Source: JAEZDR01 sp039811185 (GTDB lineage: Bacteria > Bacteroidota > Bacteroidia > Chitinophagales > Chitinophagaceae). Taken from it: a stretch of 64,000 nt of DNA. This document shows positions 1 to 8,141 of the stretch, one piece after another; position 1 is the stretch's first letter; every line of letters starts with the position of its first letter. The notes beneath the pieces were generated by a model that saw only the letters and a program-made list of their open reading frames with translations, was not told the origin of the DNA and did not search any database. The DNA is taken from assembly GCA_039811185.1 (NCBI GenBank), contig JBDHYF010000008.1, positions 62,001-126,000 of the forward strand, read 5' to 3'. Made by a program: the position numbers and the translations under genes.

Positions 1-12
1 TGCAGCGGCATA

Positions 13-34
13 CTTTTTTACCGCGGTAAAAAAG
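13..34. promoter_or_regulatory. 22-bp perfect palindrome
   Basis: A perfect dyad with no spacer: six T, then ACCGCGGT, then six A, bounded by C and G. It lies about 100 bp upstream of the dehydrogenase start. It could be a repressor operator or the hairpin of a terminator for a gene that ends before the window. Nothing else in positions 1-132 can be called: short open frames run through it but none is long enough to identify. Confidence 0.4.
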
Positions 35-132
35 ATATAGCGGAAAGCCGGTGATACCGCTGATTTTCAGCCGGACGGCCACAGCCCCAAATACGGTATA
101 AAAATGGCGGCATCTACCTAAAATTGAATAGC

Positions 133-1005
133 ATGAATCAGAATCCGAAAGAGAAATATCCGCAGCCGCCTTTTCCGCCGCAGGAGCAGGAAATGCCCGG
201 CCATGAAACCGCCATGAATCCGAAGCCCGACCACGGCGAACAAACGTACCGCGGAAGTGGAAAGCTGAAGGGAAAGACCGCCCTGATAACCGGCGGCGAC
301 TCAGGTATCGGAAAAGCAGTGGCAATAGCCTTTGCCCGTGAAGGCGCCAATATTGTTATTTCGTATTTGAACGAAACGGACGACGCTGCCGACTGTCTGC
401 ACTGGATAGAGAAAGCCGGTGTGAAAGGTTTGCTGATTGCCGGCGATATAAGCAATGAAGCGCATTGTGAAATGTTGATACAAAAAACAATTGAGGCGTT
501 TGGCCGATTGGATATTCTGGTGAATAATGCAGCTTATCAGATGGAGCATACATCGCTGCAAGAAATAAGTGCAGAAGAATTTGATTACACTTTTAAAACG
601 AATGTGTATGCGATGTTTTGGCTTTGTAAGCTTGTAGAAAAATATTTCGGGCCGGGATGCAGTGTTATCAACACATCATCGGTAAACGCTTATACGCCAA
701 GCGGACATTTAATGCCCTACACGGTTACCAAAGGCGCCATTCAAAACTTTACTGTAACGCTGGCGCAGATGTGGGCGGAGAAAGGCATTCGGGTAAACTG
801 TGTAGCGCCCGGCCCCATTTGGACGCCGTTGATACCGGGAAGCTTTTCTGCTGAGAAAGTAAAAGACTTCGGTAAACAAACGCCGATGAAAAGGGCGGGG
901 CAGCCGGCCGAACTGGCGCCGGTGTATGTATTGCTTGCTTCGGATGAAGGCAGCTACATTAACGGAGCTACGTTTCAGGTTACGGGCGGAATGCCAACTA
1001 TTTAG
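133..1005 (+). CDS. SDR family oxidoreductase (general-stress type)
   Basis: NAD(P)-dependent short-chain dehydrogenase of the YghA/YdaD/YhdF type; substrate unknown. The Rossmann glycine motif TGGDSGIG is at about residues 53-60, NNAA at about 135, the catalytic serine in NTSSVNAY and the YxxxK pair in YTVTKG at about 196. The proline- and glutamine-rich N-terminal extension of about 45 residues is typical of this subfamily. I prefer the ATG at 133 to the TTG at 124, since both are in frame and nothing requires the longer form. It converges on the AMP nucleosidase gene and the two stop codons overlap. Family assignment is firm; physiological role is inferred only from relatives linked to stress. 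Confidence 0.9.
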   Translation: MNQNPKEKYPQPPFPPQEQEMPGHETAMNPKPDHGEQTYRGSGKLKGKTALITGGDSGIGKAVAIAFAREGANIVISYLNETDDAADCLHWIEKAGVKGLLIAGDISNEAHCEMLIQKTIEAFGRLDILVNNAAYQMEHTSLQEISAEEFDYTFKTNVYAMFWLCKLVEKYFGPGCSVINTSSVNAYTPSGHLMPYTVTKGAIQNFTVTLAQMWAEKGIRVNCVAPGPIWTPLIPGSFSAEKVKDFGKQTPMKRAGQPAELAPVYVLLASDEGSYINGATFQVTGGMPTI

Positions 1006-1778
1006 AATTTAAGATGCCTTACGGTTTGTCCTTTGTTTTTTAGTTGCAACAAACTGTCGATGCCTATTTTGAGGTGTTTTTCCACGTATTCGGAGGTAAC
1101 GAGTTTATCGCTTGCTTCTGTTTTTACGCCTTCGGGAATCATGGGCGAGTCGCTGACGAGGAGCAGTGCGCCGGTTGGTATTTTGTTGAAGAAGCCTACG
1201 GAAAAGACGGTAGCTGTTTCCATGTCGACGGCGTAGGCACGAACTTTTTGGAGGTATTTTTTGAAGGCTTCATCGTGTTCCCAAACGCGGCGGTTGGTGG
1301 TGTAAACGGTTCCGGTCCAATAGTCCGTTTCATAGTCGCGGATGGTGGTGGAGATGGCTTTCTGCAACGCAAAGGCAGGCAGGGCGGGCACTTCGGGTGG
1401 AAAATAATCGTTGGATGTTCCTTCGCCGCGCAGTGCAGCTATCGGGAGCACGAAGTCGCCGATTTTATTTCTTTTTTTGAGTCCGCCACATTTTCCTAAA
1501 AACAAAACTGCTTTCGGTTTAATGGCAGCGAGCAGGTCCATCACCGTGGCGGCGCTGGGCGAGCCCATTCCGAAGTTGATGATGGTAATGCCATTAGCGG
1601 TTGCACATTGGTACGGACGGTCTAAGCCCACCACGGGAACTTCATTCCACTCCGCAAACATTTTTATATAGTTGCTGAAGTTGGTAAGTAAAATATATTT
1701 TCCAAAATTTTCTAATTTCTCTCCGGTGTATCGGGGCAGCCAGTTGTTTACTATATCTGTTTTTGTTTTCATCGTCAT
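1002..1778 (-). CDS. amn: AMP nucleosidase
   Basis: Predicted to hydrolyse AMP to adenine and ribose 5-phosphate (purine salvage), cytosolic. The 258-residue protein is a nucleoside-phosphorylase-fold protein: the FGMGSPSAA and FLGKCGGLKKR segments form the phosphate/ribose site, and the VDMETATVF motif holds the glutamate that contacts the ribose. It is about half the length of the gammaproteobacterial Amn because it lacks the N-terminal regulatory domain; this short form is usual in Bacteroidota. A second ATG lies two codons in (1772). A leftward -7 box sits at 1810-1817. The stop codon overlaps that of the convergent dehydrogenase gene. Confidence 0.85.
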   Translation of the reverse strand: MTMKTKTDIVNNWLPRYTGEKLENFGKYILLTNFSNYIKMFAEWNEVPVVGLDRPYQCATANGITIINFGMGSPSAATVMDLLAAIKPKAVLFLGKCGGLKKRNKIGDFVLPIAALRGEGTSNDYFPPEVPALPAFALQKAISTTIRDYETDYWTGTVYTTNRRVWEHDEAFKKYLQKVRAYAVDMETATVFSVGFFNKIPTGALLLVSDSPMIPEGVKTEASDKLVTSEYVEKHLKIGIDSLLQLKNKGQTVRHLKF

Positions 1779-1809
1779 TATTTTGGCCTGTTCGTAAAAA
1801 TAAATTCTG

Positions 1810-1817
1810 CAAATATA
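1810..1817 (-). promoter_or_regulatory. -7 element of the AMP nucleosidase promoter
   Basis: On the minus strand this reads TATATTTG, matching the Bacteroidota TAnnTTTG -7 box, about 32 bp before the start codon. No convincing -33 TTTG is seen. Confidence 0.45.
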
Positions 1818-1847
1818 GTTAATTAAATATGGTTAAAATGTGAATGA

Positions 1848-1855
1848 TAACTTTG
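1848..1855 (+). promoter_or_regulatory. -7 element immediately before the HsdR-N gene
   Basis: TAACTTTG matches TAnnTTTG. Only four bases separate it from the ATG at 1860, so the expected transcription start falls on or beside the start codon, suggesting a leaderless or nearly leaderless message. Confidence 0.45.
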
Positions 1856-1859
1856 CCGC

Positions 1860-2318
1860 ATGGTTAAGGTTGTATATCCGGAACCGGCGTTCAGGATAAA
1901 ACGAACGGATGAACGTACCGTTATTTTTGATGAAGTAAGAAAAAAATGGGTAAGCCTTACGCCGGAAGAATGGGTGCGACAAAACTTTATGGCTTATCTG
2001 ATTAGAGACAAATTATATCCACCCGCTTTGTTCAGCGTGGAAAAAGAAATTGTTTTGAATGGATTGAGAAAGCGTTGCGATGTGGTGGTGTTTTACAACA
2101 GCAACCCGTTTATGGTTGTGGAATGCAAAGAGCCGAATGTACCCGTTTCAACATCGGCGCTGACTCAGGTATTGACGTATAATATGAAGATGGATGTGCC
2201 GTTTCTCGTGCTCACAAACGGATCGTTCACCTACGCCTGGCGCCGGGAAAAACGCGAAATGATTCCACTGGAATACATTCCTGCATGGCACGAAATACCC
2301 GCACTTTTACCCGGTTAA
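1860..2318 (+). CDS. Stand-alone HsdR N-terminal domain protein (HSDR_N_2)
   Basis: A 152-residue protein made only of the domain that opens type I restriction HsdR subunits. It has the PD-(D/E)XK nuclease core: an aspartate in RKRCDVVVF and the ExK pair in VVECKEP at about residues 82-88. No helicase or methylase genes are nearby, so this is not a restriction system; in Bacteroidota this short protein is a common chromosomal gene of unknown function. The N-terminus (MVKVVYPEPAFRIK) matches the usual family start, which supports the ATG at 1860 despite the very short leader. The gene overlaps nhaA tail to tail by four bases. Confidence 0.85.
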   Translation: MVKVVYPEPAFRIKRTDERTVIFDEVRKKWVSLTPEEWVRQNFMAYLIRDKLYPPALFSVEKEIVLNGLRKRCDVVVFYNSNPFMVVECKEPNVPVSTSALTQVLTYNMKMDVPFLVLTNGSFTYAWRREKREMIPLEYIPAWHEIPALLPG

Positions 2319-3493
2319 ACTTCAGCATTCGCACCCCGTTTTGCAAATGCGCGTATCCACAGGATTCCACCGATGCTCGACGCTACCGATGCAATTAAAA
2401 CCGCCACTTTCGCAATGTCGGCAATCTCCGATTTAAATGCGAGCGTGGCAATGAAAATAGACATGGTAAAACCGATACCGGCGAGCAGTCCTGCGCCGAT
2501 CATCTGATGCCAGCCGCAATGCCGGGGCAATGGAGATATTTTTAATGATACAAGCAACAGGCTGGTGAGTACAATGCCGACAGGTTTGCCAATGAACAAG
2601 CCGAGGATAATGCCAACCGAGGCGGACGAACCCAGTTCGCCCATCGCATTTTCAGGAAGTAAAATGGCTGTATTTGCAAGTGCAAACACCGGCATAATCA
2701 GAAAGTAAACCCAGTTATGCAGCTTCAGTTGCAGGCGGTCGAGGTCCTTCACCGGAATAATAAAGGCAAAGGCAACGCCGGCAATAGTGGCATGTATGCC
2801 GCTGTTAAACATACAAAACCATAGGGCAACGCCAAGCACAATCAACATCCATTTTGGCAAAGATGTTTTTGCAATGATGCCGGCTGTCAGCAGCAGCGCT
2901 GCACTTCCGGCCAGAAACATGAGATGTAAGTTTTCGCCGTAAAACAAGGCTATAATGAGTATGGCGCCGAGGTCGTCGATGATAGCAAGTGCAGTGAGAA
3001 AGATTTTTAAGGTGAGTGGAAACTTTTTGCCGAGTATTGAAGCAACGCCAAGCGAGAAGGCGATATCGGTGGCCGTTGGCACTGCCCATCCATGCGTATA
3101 AGCGGTACCTGCGTTGAAGAAAAGATAGATACCGGCGGGAAGCAGGATGCCGCCAATTGCAGCCGCCACCGGCAAAACCGACTTTTTCAAAGACGAGAGT
3201 TCGCCGTCGATCAGCTCCTTGCGGATTTCCATTCCCACAAGAAAAAAGAAAACAGCCATCAGTCCGTCATTAATCAAATGCAGCAGTGAACCGGGTAGCA
3301 GCAGTTCATTTGCGCCGGGGAGCGAAAGATGCCAGAAGTTGACATATTGTTCGCCGCCGGGCACATTAGCAATCAATAACGAAAAAACAGTACACGACAA
3401 CAATATAATGCCCATGGCACGGCTGTCGTGCAGGAACTCCCGCAAAGGATTCAGGAACCGAAATTTTAAAAAGTTATGTCCGTTTTCTTTCAT
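2315..3493 (-). CDS. nhaA: Na+/H+ antiporter NhaA
   Basis: Inner-membrane antiporter that expels sodium in exchange for protons. The 392 residues contain about 11-12 hydrophobic segments and the family signatures FFLVGMEIRKE (about residue 86), ATDIAFSLG with the aspartate equivalent to E. coli D133, and AIIDDLGAI with the paired ion-binding aspartates (D163/D164 equivalents). Full length. The start ATG overlaps the stop of the upstream OstA-like gene in an ATGA arrangement, so its translation is probably coupled to that envelope operon, which is an unusual company for this transporter. Confidence 0.95.
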   Translation of the reverse strand: MKENGHNFLKFRFLNPLREFLHDSRAMGIILLSCTVFSLLIANVPGGEQYVNFWHLSLPGANELLLPGSLLHLINDGLMAVFFFLVGMEIRKELIDGELSSLKKSVLPVAAAIGGILLPAGIYLFFNAGTAYTHGWAVPTATDIAFSLGVASILGKKFPLTLKIFLTALAIIDDLGAILIIALFYGENLHLMFLAGSAALLLTAGIIAKTSLPKWMLIVLGVALWFCMFNSGIHATIAGVAFAFIIPVKDLDRLQLKLHNWVYFLIMPVFALANTAILLPENAMGELGSSASVGIILGLFIGKPVGIVLTSLLLVSLKISPLPRHCGWHQMIGAGLLAGIGFTMSIFIATLAFKSEIADIAKVAVLIASVASSIGGILWIRAFAKRGANAEV

Positions 3494-5070
3494 CGTTTCA
3501 ATAGTTTAAACTTTGATAGTGGCCGTAAAGATTGCAGCCATTTAAAGCCTCTCAGTTTTTTTTGTTCAGGGTCTATTTTTCTGATGGGATCGTTCTGTCC
3601 TTTCACGCCGGTACGCAGCGCCACTTTTTCCGGCTCCTGATTGCTAAAGAAAATTTCAATTACGTCGGAAGAAGATTCGTTTACTGCCATCAGTTTGTTG
3701 TTCTCGTCCTGTGCGTAATAGATGTTTTCTGCATTGCCTTTCGCAAATATTCTGTCAACAGTACCATCTACAAAAAAACCGTTGATGATACGACCCTTCA
3801 CCTGATTAAAGTATGGCTGTTCTTTTAAGACTCTGCTGATGGCCATGGCATTCTCAAAAACTTTCAGCTGTTCCGGCTTACGGTTGAGTGTAAAAAGATA
3901 GATGGTATCGCCGGTTATCTGGTTGTTATTGTTCCATACAACCGGGTTGGTGAATAAACGGAACACGGAATCTTCAGACGAATAGAAAAGGCTGTCGCTC
4001 ACCGCCTGGATAGAGTCGGAGAAGATGCGCACATGGTGATAGGCTTCGAAAAACCGGTTGGTACTGCTGTCGGTGAGGTTGGCGATGGCGGAATCTCTTA
4101 CAACAGGCACGGTGCGGAATGCCCGCAGATGTGTAAGTGAGGCGGAGTAGAAGGTGTCGGCAGCGATAAAAAGGGAGTCGTTGTTTTGCTTTACTGCCAT
4201 CAGTGGTTGCACGGTGGCCATGATGGCATTGGTGTTTTTGTTCGACTTCAGGTTACCTGCAAAAATGGTAAAGCCTTGTGCAGTATCCATTAATACCACA
4301 TTACCGTTTGCTTCGCCGAATCCGCTTGCATCATCGTTCACCACCATGTCGGCGGTTAGCACGGTGGAGCCGTCTTTAATGATCGGACGCTTACCGAAGG
4401 AAGAACGTTTGCTGTTTAAATCGTAAAAGCCGTCAGTGGTTACGATGTGTTGATCTTTTGACGTTATTTCCGTTTTCGTAATAAAGCTCGCAATCTTACT
4501 GTTGGTGTTATACAACAGCGAGTCCGTTTTCAGTTTAAAATGCGGATCCACAAGATCAACCTGATGTTTAAATAACACATCGTTTGTTTCACCATAATAA
4601 ATTCCCTGCCGGCTGTTTAGCACGGTGCTACCGCTGACCAACTTGCCACCGTTATAGTAGACACCGGTTTTCGTGTTTACGTCGTAATCTAATTGAGTGG
4701 TGGTGAGGGTAGCTTTCCCGTCAGTAAGTTTTACGTTGTGGTTGAGATAGGCTTTTTTGTTATTCCCTTCGTACCTCAGATAATCTGAATAAGTATGAAT
4801 GCTGTCCGCATCGTTGATGTGCACGTGTCCGAAAGCTTCCAGAATGTTGAGGGTTTTGTTCAGCACAGCGCTGTCGCAGTAGAAGGTTGTTCGTCCCTGC
4901 ACAACAATTACATTACCTGCAAGGGAATTATATTCCTGGTCGTTCTGTTTTTGAATGTTCAGCCGGTCGGCCCTTACAATTTCAATTTGTTTAATACCCG
5001 TTTGTGCAACGGCAAATGACGGAAGAAAAGTAAAAAACGAGATAACACATACAAACAGCAGTCGCAACAT
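3490..5070 (-). CDS. OstA/LptA-like periplasmic protein
   Basis: A 526-residue exported protein with a signal peptide (about residues 1-22, ending AVAQ) followed by repeated beta-jelly-roll strands of the OstA/LptA type (for example the GNVIVVQGRTTFYCDSAVL segment at about 53 and later ADTFYSAS and GDTIYLFT repeats). LptA family members carry lipopolysaccharide across the periplasm; this protein is longer than E. coli LptA and may combine bridge and N-terminal LptD functions, as is common for Bacteroidota. The C-terminus is basic (ends KFKLLKR). It starts on the last base of the MlaD-like stop (TAATG), so the two are coupled. Role in LPS export is inferred from the family. Confidence 0.85.
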   Translation of the reverse strand: MLRLLFVCVISFFTFLPSFAVAQTGIKQIEIVRADRLNIQKQNDQEYNSLAGNVIVVQGRTTFYCDSAVLNKTLNILEAFGHVHINDADSIHTYSDYLRYEGNNKKAYLNHNVKLTDGKATLTTTQLDYDVNTKTGVYYNGGKLVSGSTVLNSRQGIYYGETNDVLFKHQVDLVDPHFKLKTDSLLYNTNSKIASFITKTEITSKDQHIVTTDGFYDLNSKRSSFGKRPIIKDGSTVLTADMVVNDDASGFGEANGNVVLMDTAQGFTIFAGNLKSNKNTNAIMATVQPLMAVKQNNDSLFIAADTFYSASLTHLRAFRTVPVVRDSAIANLTDSSTNRFFEAYHHVRIFSDSIQAVSDSLFYSSEDSVFRLFTNPVVWNNNNQITGDTIYLFTLNRKPEQLKVFENAMAISRVLKEQPYFNQVKGRIINGFFVDGTVDRIFAKGNAENIYYAQDENNKLMAVNESSSDVIEIFFSNQEPEKVALRTGVKGQNDPIRKIDPEQKKLRGFKWLQSLRPLSKFKLLKR

Positions 5071-6089
5071 TATTTTTTCATGTTTACTGAATCAACCAAT
5101 GGGGCGGTAAGATAGGGCTGATCTCGTTTTTTACCTCCGATCAGCGCAAAATTGAAAGAAAGATAACGTTTTGGATTAGCTCTGATATCGTCTGTAAGTA
5201 TGTTCAGGCTTCGTGCTGTGTTGTTTAAATGGGTATACAATTGCCGGTCGTTGATTAGTGCTCCGAGCGAACCTTCGTTGGAGTTAATTTTTGCGACAGC
5301 CTCATTTAATGTGTTTGCCGTTGAGTCGAGTTTGGCAACCAAGCGCTGAAAGTCAACAGTGGAAAGGTTTTGCGCCGTTTTGTCCAGATTATTCATCATG
5401 CTGTTGATGTGCTCATTGTTGTCGGCGAGGTTTTTTGTAAAGCGGTTTACATTGCCCATTGTATTTGCCAACACACCCGTTTGCGGATGCAGCATTGTGT
5501 TGAGGTAATTAGTGGAAAGAATAATGTTGTCGCTTGCTCGTTTTAGGTTAGCAGCAATCACCTGAAAATTATATTTTGTAGATGAGTCGAGCATGCTGTT
5601 GGCGTTTTTCAGCACGGCATCGAGGCTTTGCAGCGTAACATCAAGTTGATCGGCAACCGGGCCAATTTTATCGGTAAGCTGATCGAACATATTCGCCTGT
5701 CGTGGATTGTTAAACAACGTATCGCCGTTTTTTAAGAACACAGGACTGTCGCCGAGCACGATTTCAATAGCAGGACTGGAGAGCGGATTGGACTTGATGG
5801 CGGCAATAGAGTTGGCAGGAATTTTAAAATCCGAATTCATTTTTATAGAAACCACCATTGTTTGCAGTGATTTGTCGGTGGCTTCAATGTCGTGAACAGC
5901 GCCTATCTGAAAACCGTTCACCGTTACGGGATAAGAGGGCATCAACCCTTTGGTATCGTGATAGACTGCATAGATAAAATTGCCGCGGCTAAAAAGCGAT
6001 TTTCCCTTTAAGAAATTGAATCCGAGTATCAGTAGAGTGATGGCAACCGCAGTTAGTGCACCTATCTTGGTTTCGTTGTTGATTTTCAT
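5070..6089 (-). CDS. MlaD/MCE-domain lipid transport protein
   Basis: A 339-residue protein with an N-terminal membrane anchor (about residues 9-29, ALTAVAITLLILGFNFLKG) and one MCE domain (about 37-115, with KGLMPSYPVTVNGFQIGAV). The rest is a long helical/coiled region. MCE proteins bind and pass phospholipids between inner and outer membranes as part of Mla-type ABC systems; the permease and ATPase are not in the window. First gene of a leftward three-gene operon with the OstA-like and nhaA genes. Family firm, lipid cargo unknown. Confidence 0.9.
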   Translation of the reverse strand: MKINNETKIGALTAVAITLLILGFNFLKGKSLFSRGNFIYAVYHDTKGLMPSYPVTVNGFQIGAVHDIEATDKSLQTMVVSIKMNSDFKIPANSIAAIKSNPLSSPAIEIVLGDSPVFLKNGDTLFNNPRQANMFDQLTDKIGPVADQLDVTLQSLDAVLKNANSMLDSSTKYNFQVIAANLKRASDNIILSTNYLNTMLHPQTGVLANTMGNVNRFTKNLADNNEHINSMMNNLDKTAQNLSTVDFQRLVAKLDSTANTLNEAVAKINSNEGSLGALINDRQLYTHLNNTARSLNILTDDIRANPKRYLSFNFALIGGKKRDQPYLTAPLVDSVNMKK

Positions 6090-6147
6090 TGAATTATTTT
6101 TTCGCTAAGCTGTCATGCTAACGCAAGCATTATGCCATTGGCAGCAA

Positions 6148-6155
6148 CAAAAATA
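6148..6155 (-). promoter_or_regulatory. -7 element upstream of the MlaD-like operon
   Basis: Minus-strand TATTTTTG, matching TAnnTTTG, about 58 bp before the MlaD-like start codon. No clear -33 box. Confidence 0.4.
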
Positions 6156-6252
6156 GGGGGTAAAACAGATAAGGAGGAAATAAACCTGCCGTATATTATG
6201 CGGATGGTGAAACGGAATTCGGGACCTCAAAAATTCAGAAAAAGCCGCCTGC

Positions 6253-6879
6253 TCAGGTATGGCTTGCTTCACCTTTCAGGAGGCCATCGCATAAGTTATT
6301 CCATTGCAGTTTCGACATAAACCATTTAGCGCCGCTTCCCACAAGTGTGTTGCGAAGACGGTTTATCGGACCATCGCCATCATGGTTAGCATCAATATTT
6401 TTATCGTAAACCGAAGCCGTTACCACATGTTTCGTTCGCGTAACGACAAAGGTGCTCGTGGACTTTTCGTCGTAAAAATGGGCAACCGTTTTAGAATCGG
6501 AGAGGGGTGATGATGACGGACGTACCCGGATGGCAACCGACTGAATGTTTTCATCACTCACTTCTTTTACGGCTTCCACTTTTACCCAGTCGAAGCCCTC
6601 GCCGGCATCATTCTCGGGTGCTTTTACCGATATTTTAAAATGATCGCCTGCGGTTGGGATGCCGGTTTTCTCAGTGCCCTTTTCATCGGTTAAACGAAAT
6701 TCGGCAAGCAAACTGCCGGCGGTTTTATCCCAGTTATTTATATCGAGCAGCCTTGCCTTTGCGCTCCTGTACAAGCCTTCTGCTTCACTAAGGCTGTCGC
6801 ATTCTTTCCGCGATTCACTTACAATCGATTTTCCGTCGGTGTTGTCAGGAATTAAACCCGTATAGTTTTTTTCTTCCAT
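6253..6879 (-). CDS. Hypothetical protein, 208 aa
   Basis: Not recognised. The protein is hydrophilic, without a signal peptide or membrane segment. It has a helical N-terminal third and a middle part rich in beta-type sequence (GIPTAGDHFKISVKAP, DWVKVEAVKEV, SVAIRVRPSSSP), followed by VAHFYDEKSTSTFVV and a C-terminus with KWFMSKLQWNNLC. The layout suggests a cytosolic protein with a beta-sandwich-like centre. It stands alone between the MlaD operon and a 299-bp gap. Codon use looks like the neighbours, so I take it as a real gene. Confidence 0.7.
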   Translation of the reverse strand: MEEKNYTGLIPDNTDGKSIVSESRKECDSLSEAEGLYRSAKARLLDINNWDKTAGSLLAEFRLTDEKGTEKTGIPTAGDHFKISVKAPENDAGEGFDWVKVEAVKEVSDENIQSVAIRVRPSSSPLSDSKTVAHFYDEKSTSTFVVTRTKHVVTASVYDKNIDANHDGDGPINRLRNTLVGSGAKWFMSKLQWNNLCDGLLKGEASHT

Positions 6880-7178
6880 TCTTTTCCTTCACGCAAACTC
6901 ATGCCAACTCATTTTAATTTTAACCCCTTATTAAGCGACTATCGCTTTAAATCGTCGCTTCTGTTTTGTATGTTTGTTTGAATGCAACTGTGCGGTAAGA
7001 ATATAAAAAAATGTTTTTACGGTGGGCGTCTTCTGCCCGCTGCATTGTTGTATCCGGTAAATTCTTTCGCTGAGTTTCAGCCGTTTTGCAGGCAGTTGTA
7101 TTTCTTTTCCTGCCTGAAGTTTTTCCATCTCCGGTAAATTTTTCCTGCTTTTTTAACTTATCCTGATATGTTTTTGAA

Positions 7179-7670
7179 ATGACCTATTCGATCATAATAT
7201 TATTTCTTTTACTTCTTCCTCTTTCGGTTCTGCCCGTCGTTAAGCGGATCCGCAGGCGCCGGCATGCAAACATGCTGAACAAGTTTAATGATTTATTGAT
7301 CGACCATAATCTCCATTTGTCGGGGCAGGAATGCTTCTGCAACCGGATATTCGGCATCGACGGAGTTGGAAGGAAACTATTGCTGCTTTGGAGAAAAAAG
7401 AAACGATTTCAGCATACGGTTATTCATCTCGATGAAGTAAAACACTGTTCGCTAAAAAAATGTTACTACGAAAAGATGCCGGAAACTGCCGGCAATCTGA
7501 AATCACTTCAACTGGTTTTTACATTCAAAAAAAACAAATCGCCTGTTGAGATTGCGTTTTTCAAAGAACGTGAACCCGCTGCCGGCAGCTTGTCCGACTT
7601 GGAAAGCCGGGCGCATCAGTGGGAGAAAGTGCTCACTAAAATGCAGACGCCATTCCGGCAAACTGCATAA
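7179..7670 (+). CDS. Membrane-anchored protein, paralogue of the gene at 8142
   Basis: A 163-residue protein with one N-terminal hydrophobic segment (about residues 4-20) followed by arginines (KRIRRRR), giving an inside-facing soluble domain of about 135 residues. It aligns with the 166-residue protein at 8142-8642: both have a short anchor, a basic stretch, an NRI(F/L)G(I/F)D motif at about 60, then an HLDEV/SLNDV segment and a KK-rich beta strand. Function unknown. The gene pair flanks a Rnk/GreA-like factor in the same direction. Gap upstream (6880-7178) holds nothing I can support. Confidence 0.75.
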   Translation: MTYSIIILFLLLLPLSVLPVVKRIRRRRHANMLNKFNDLLIDHNLHLSGQECFCNRIFGIDGVGRKLLLLWRKKKRFQHTVIHLDEVKHCSLKKCYYEKMPETAGNLKSLQLVFTFKKNKSPVEIAFFKEREPAAGSLSDLESRAHQWEKVLTKMQTPFRQTA

Positions 7671-7714
7671 CTTCTGTTTCTATAAACCACATCCAAAATA
7701 AAAAAACATACTTT

Positions 7715-8110
7715 ATGGCTAAGTCAAAAGAGCAATTAATATTAACCCAGGAAGATTATGATGTTATTATGGCGAATTTAAAAAGTACGCACAGCCAGCT
7801 AACATTTACGAAAGAAAATGCGGAAGAACTGGAGGCCGAACTGAAGAAGGCAAAAATTGTTTCGAAGGAAAAGTTCCCTGCCGATGTTGTAAAACTGAAC
7901 TCACAGGTGGTTATTAAAGAAGAAAAGTCGAACAAAACAATGGAGTTTACCATCGTTACTCCGGAGCGCTCTGATATTAAGCAGAAACGCATTTCGCTGA
8001 TGTCGCCCATTGGTACAGCGCTGATCGGCTACCGGCAAGGCAGCACTGTAGCATGGAATGTTCCGGCCGGACAAAAAATATTCAGTATTTTAGAAGTTAG
8101 AAATGAGTAA
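7715..8110 (+). CDS. Rnk/GreA-like RNA polymerase-binding factor
   Basis: A 131-residue GreA/GreB-family protein. A short N-terminal helical hairpin (about residues 1-50) precedes the C-terminal FKBP-like domain with VKLNSQVVIKEE, MEFTIVTPE, RISLMSPIGTALIGYRQG and VPAGQKIFSILEV. The hairpin is shorter than that of GreA, more like Rnk, so it may bind RNA polymerase without the usual transcript-cleavage activity. It sits between two paralogous membrane proteins, 44 bp after one and 31 bp before the other, likely as one transcript. Partner relation to those proteins is inference. Confidence 0.85.
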   Translation: MAKSKEQLILTQEDYDVIMANLKSTHSQLTFTKENAEELEAELKKAKIVSKEKFPADVVKLNSQVVIKEEKSNKTMEFTIVTPERSDIKQKRISLMSPIGTALIGYRQGSTVAWNVPAGQKIFSILEVRNE

Positions 8111-8141
8111 TCCTTAACCCGTTTAAATTTTATAAGTATTT

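Noticed and set aside
41..118. Short open frame ending just before the dehydrogenase, possibly a C-terminus of an upstream gene
   Set aside because: Only about 25 codons after an in-frame stop and no recognisable family; cannot be supported.
1044..1499. 151-codon frame opposite the AMP nucleosidase gene
   Set aside because: Lies fully inside a well supported gene and its translation resembles no family.
1860..2318. Type I restriction system
   Set aside because: Only the HsdR N-terminal domain is present; no motor, methylase or specificity gene is near.
6931..7128. 65-codon leftward frame in the 299-bp gap
   Set aside because: No family resemblance, no promoter or conserved motif seen; too short to call.
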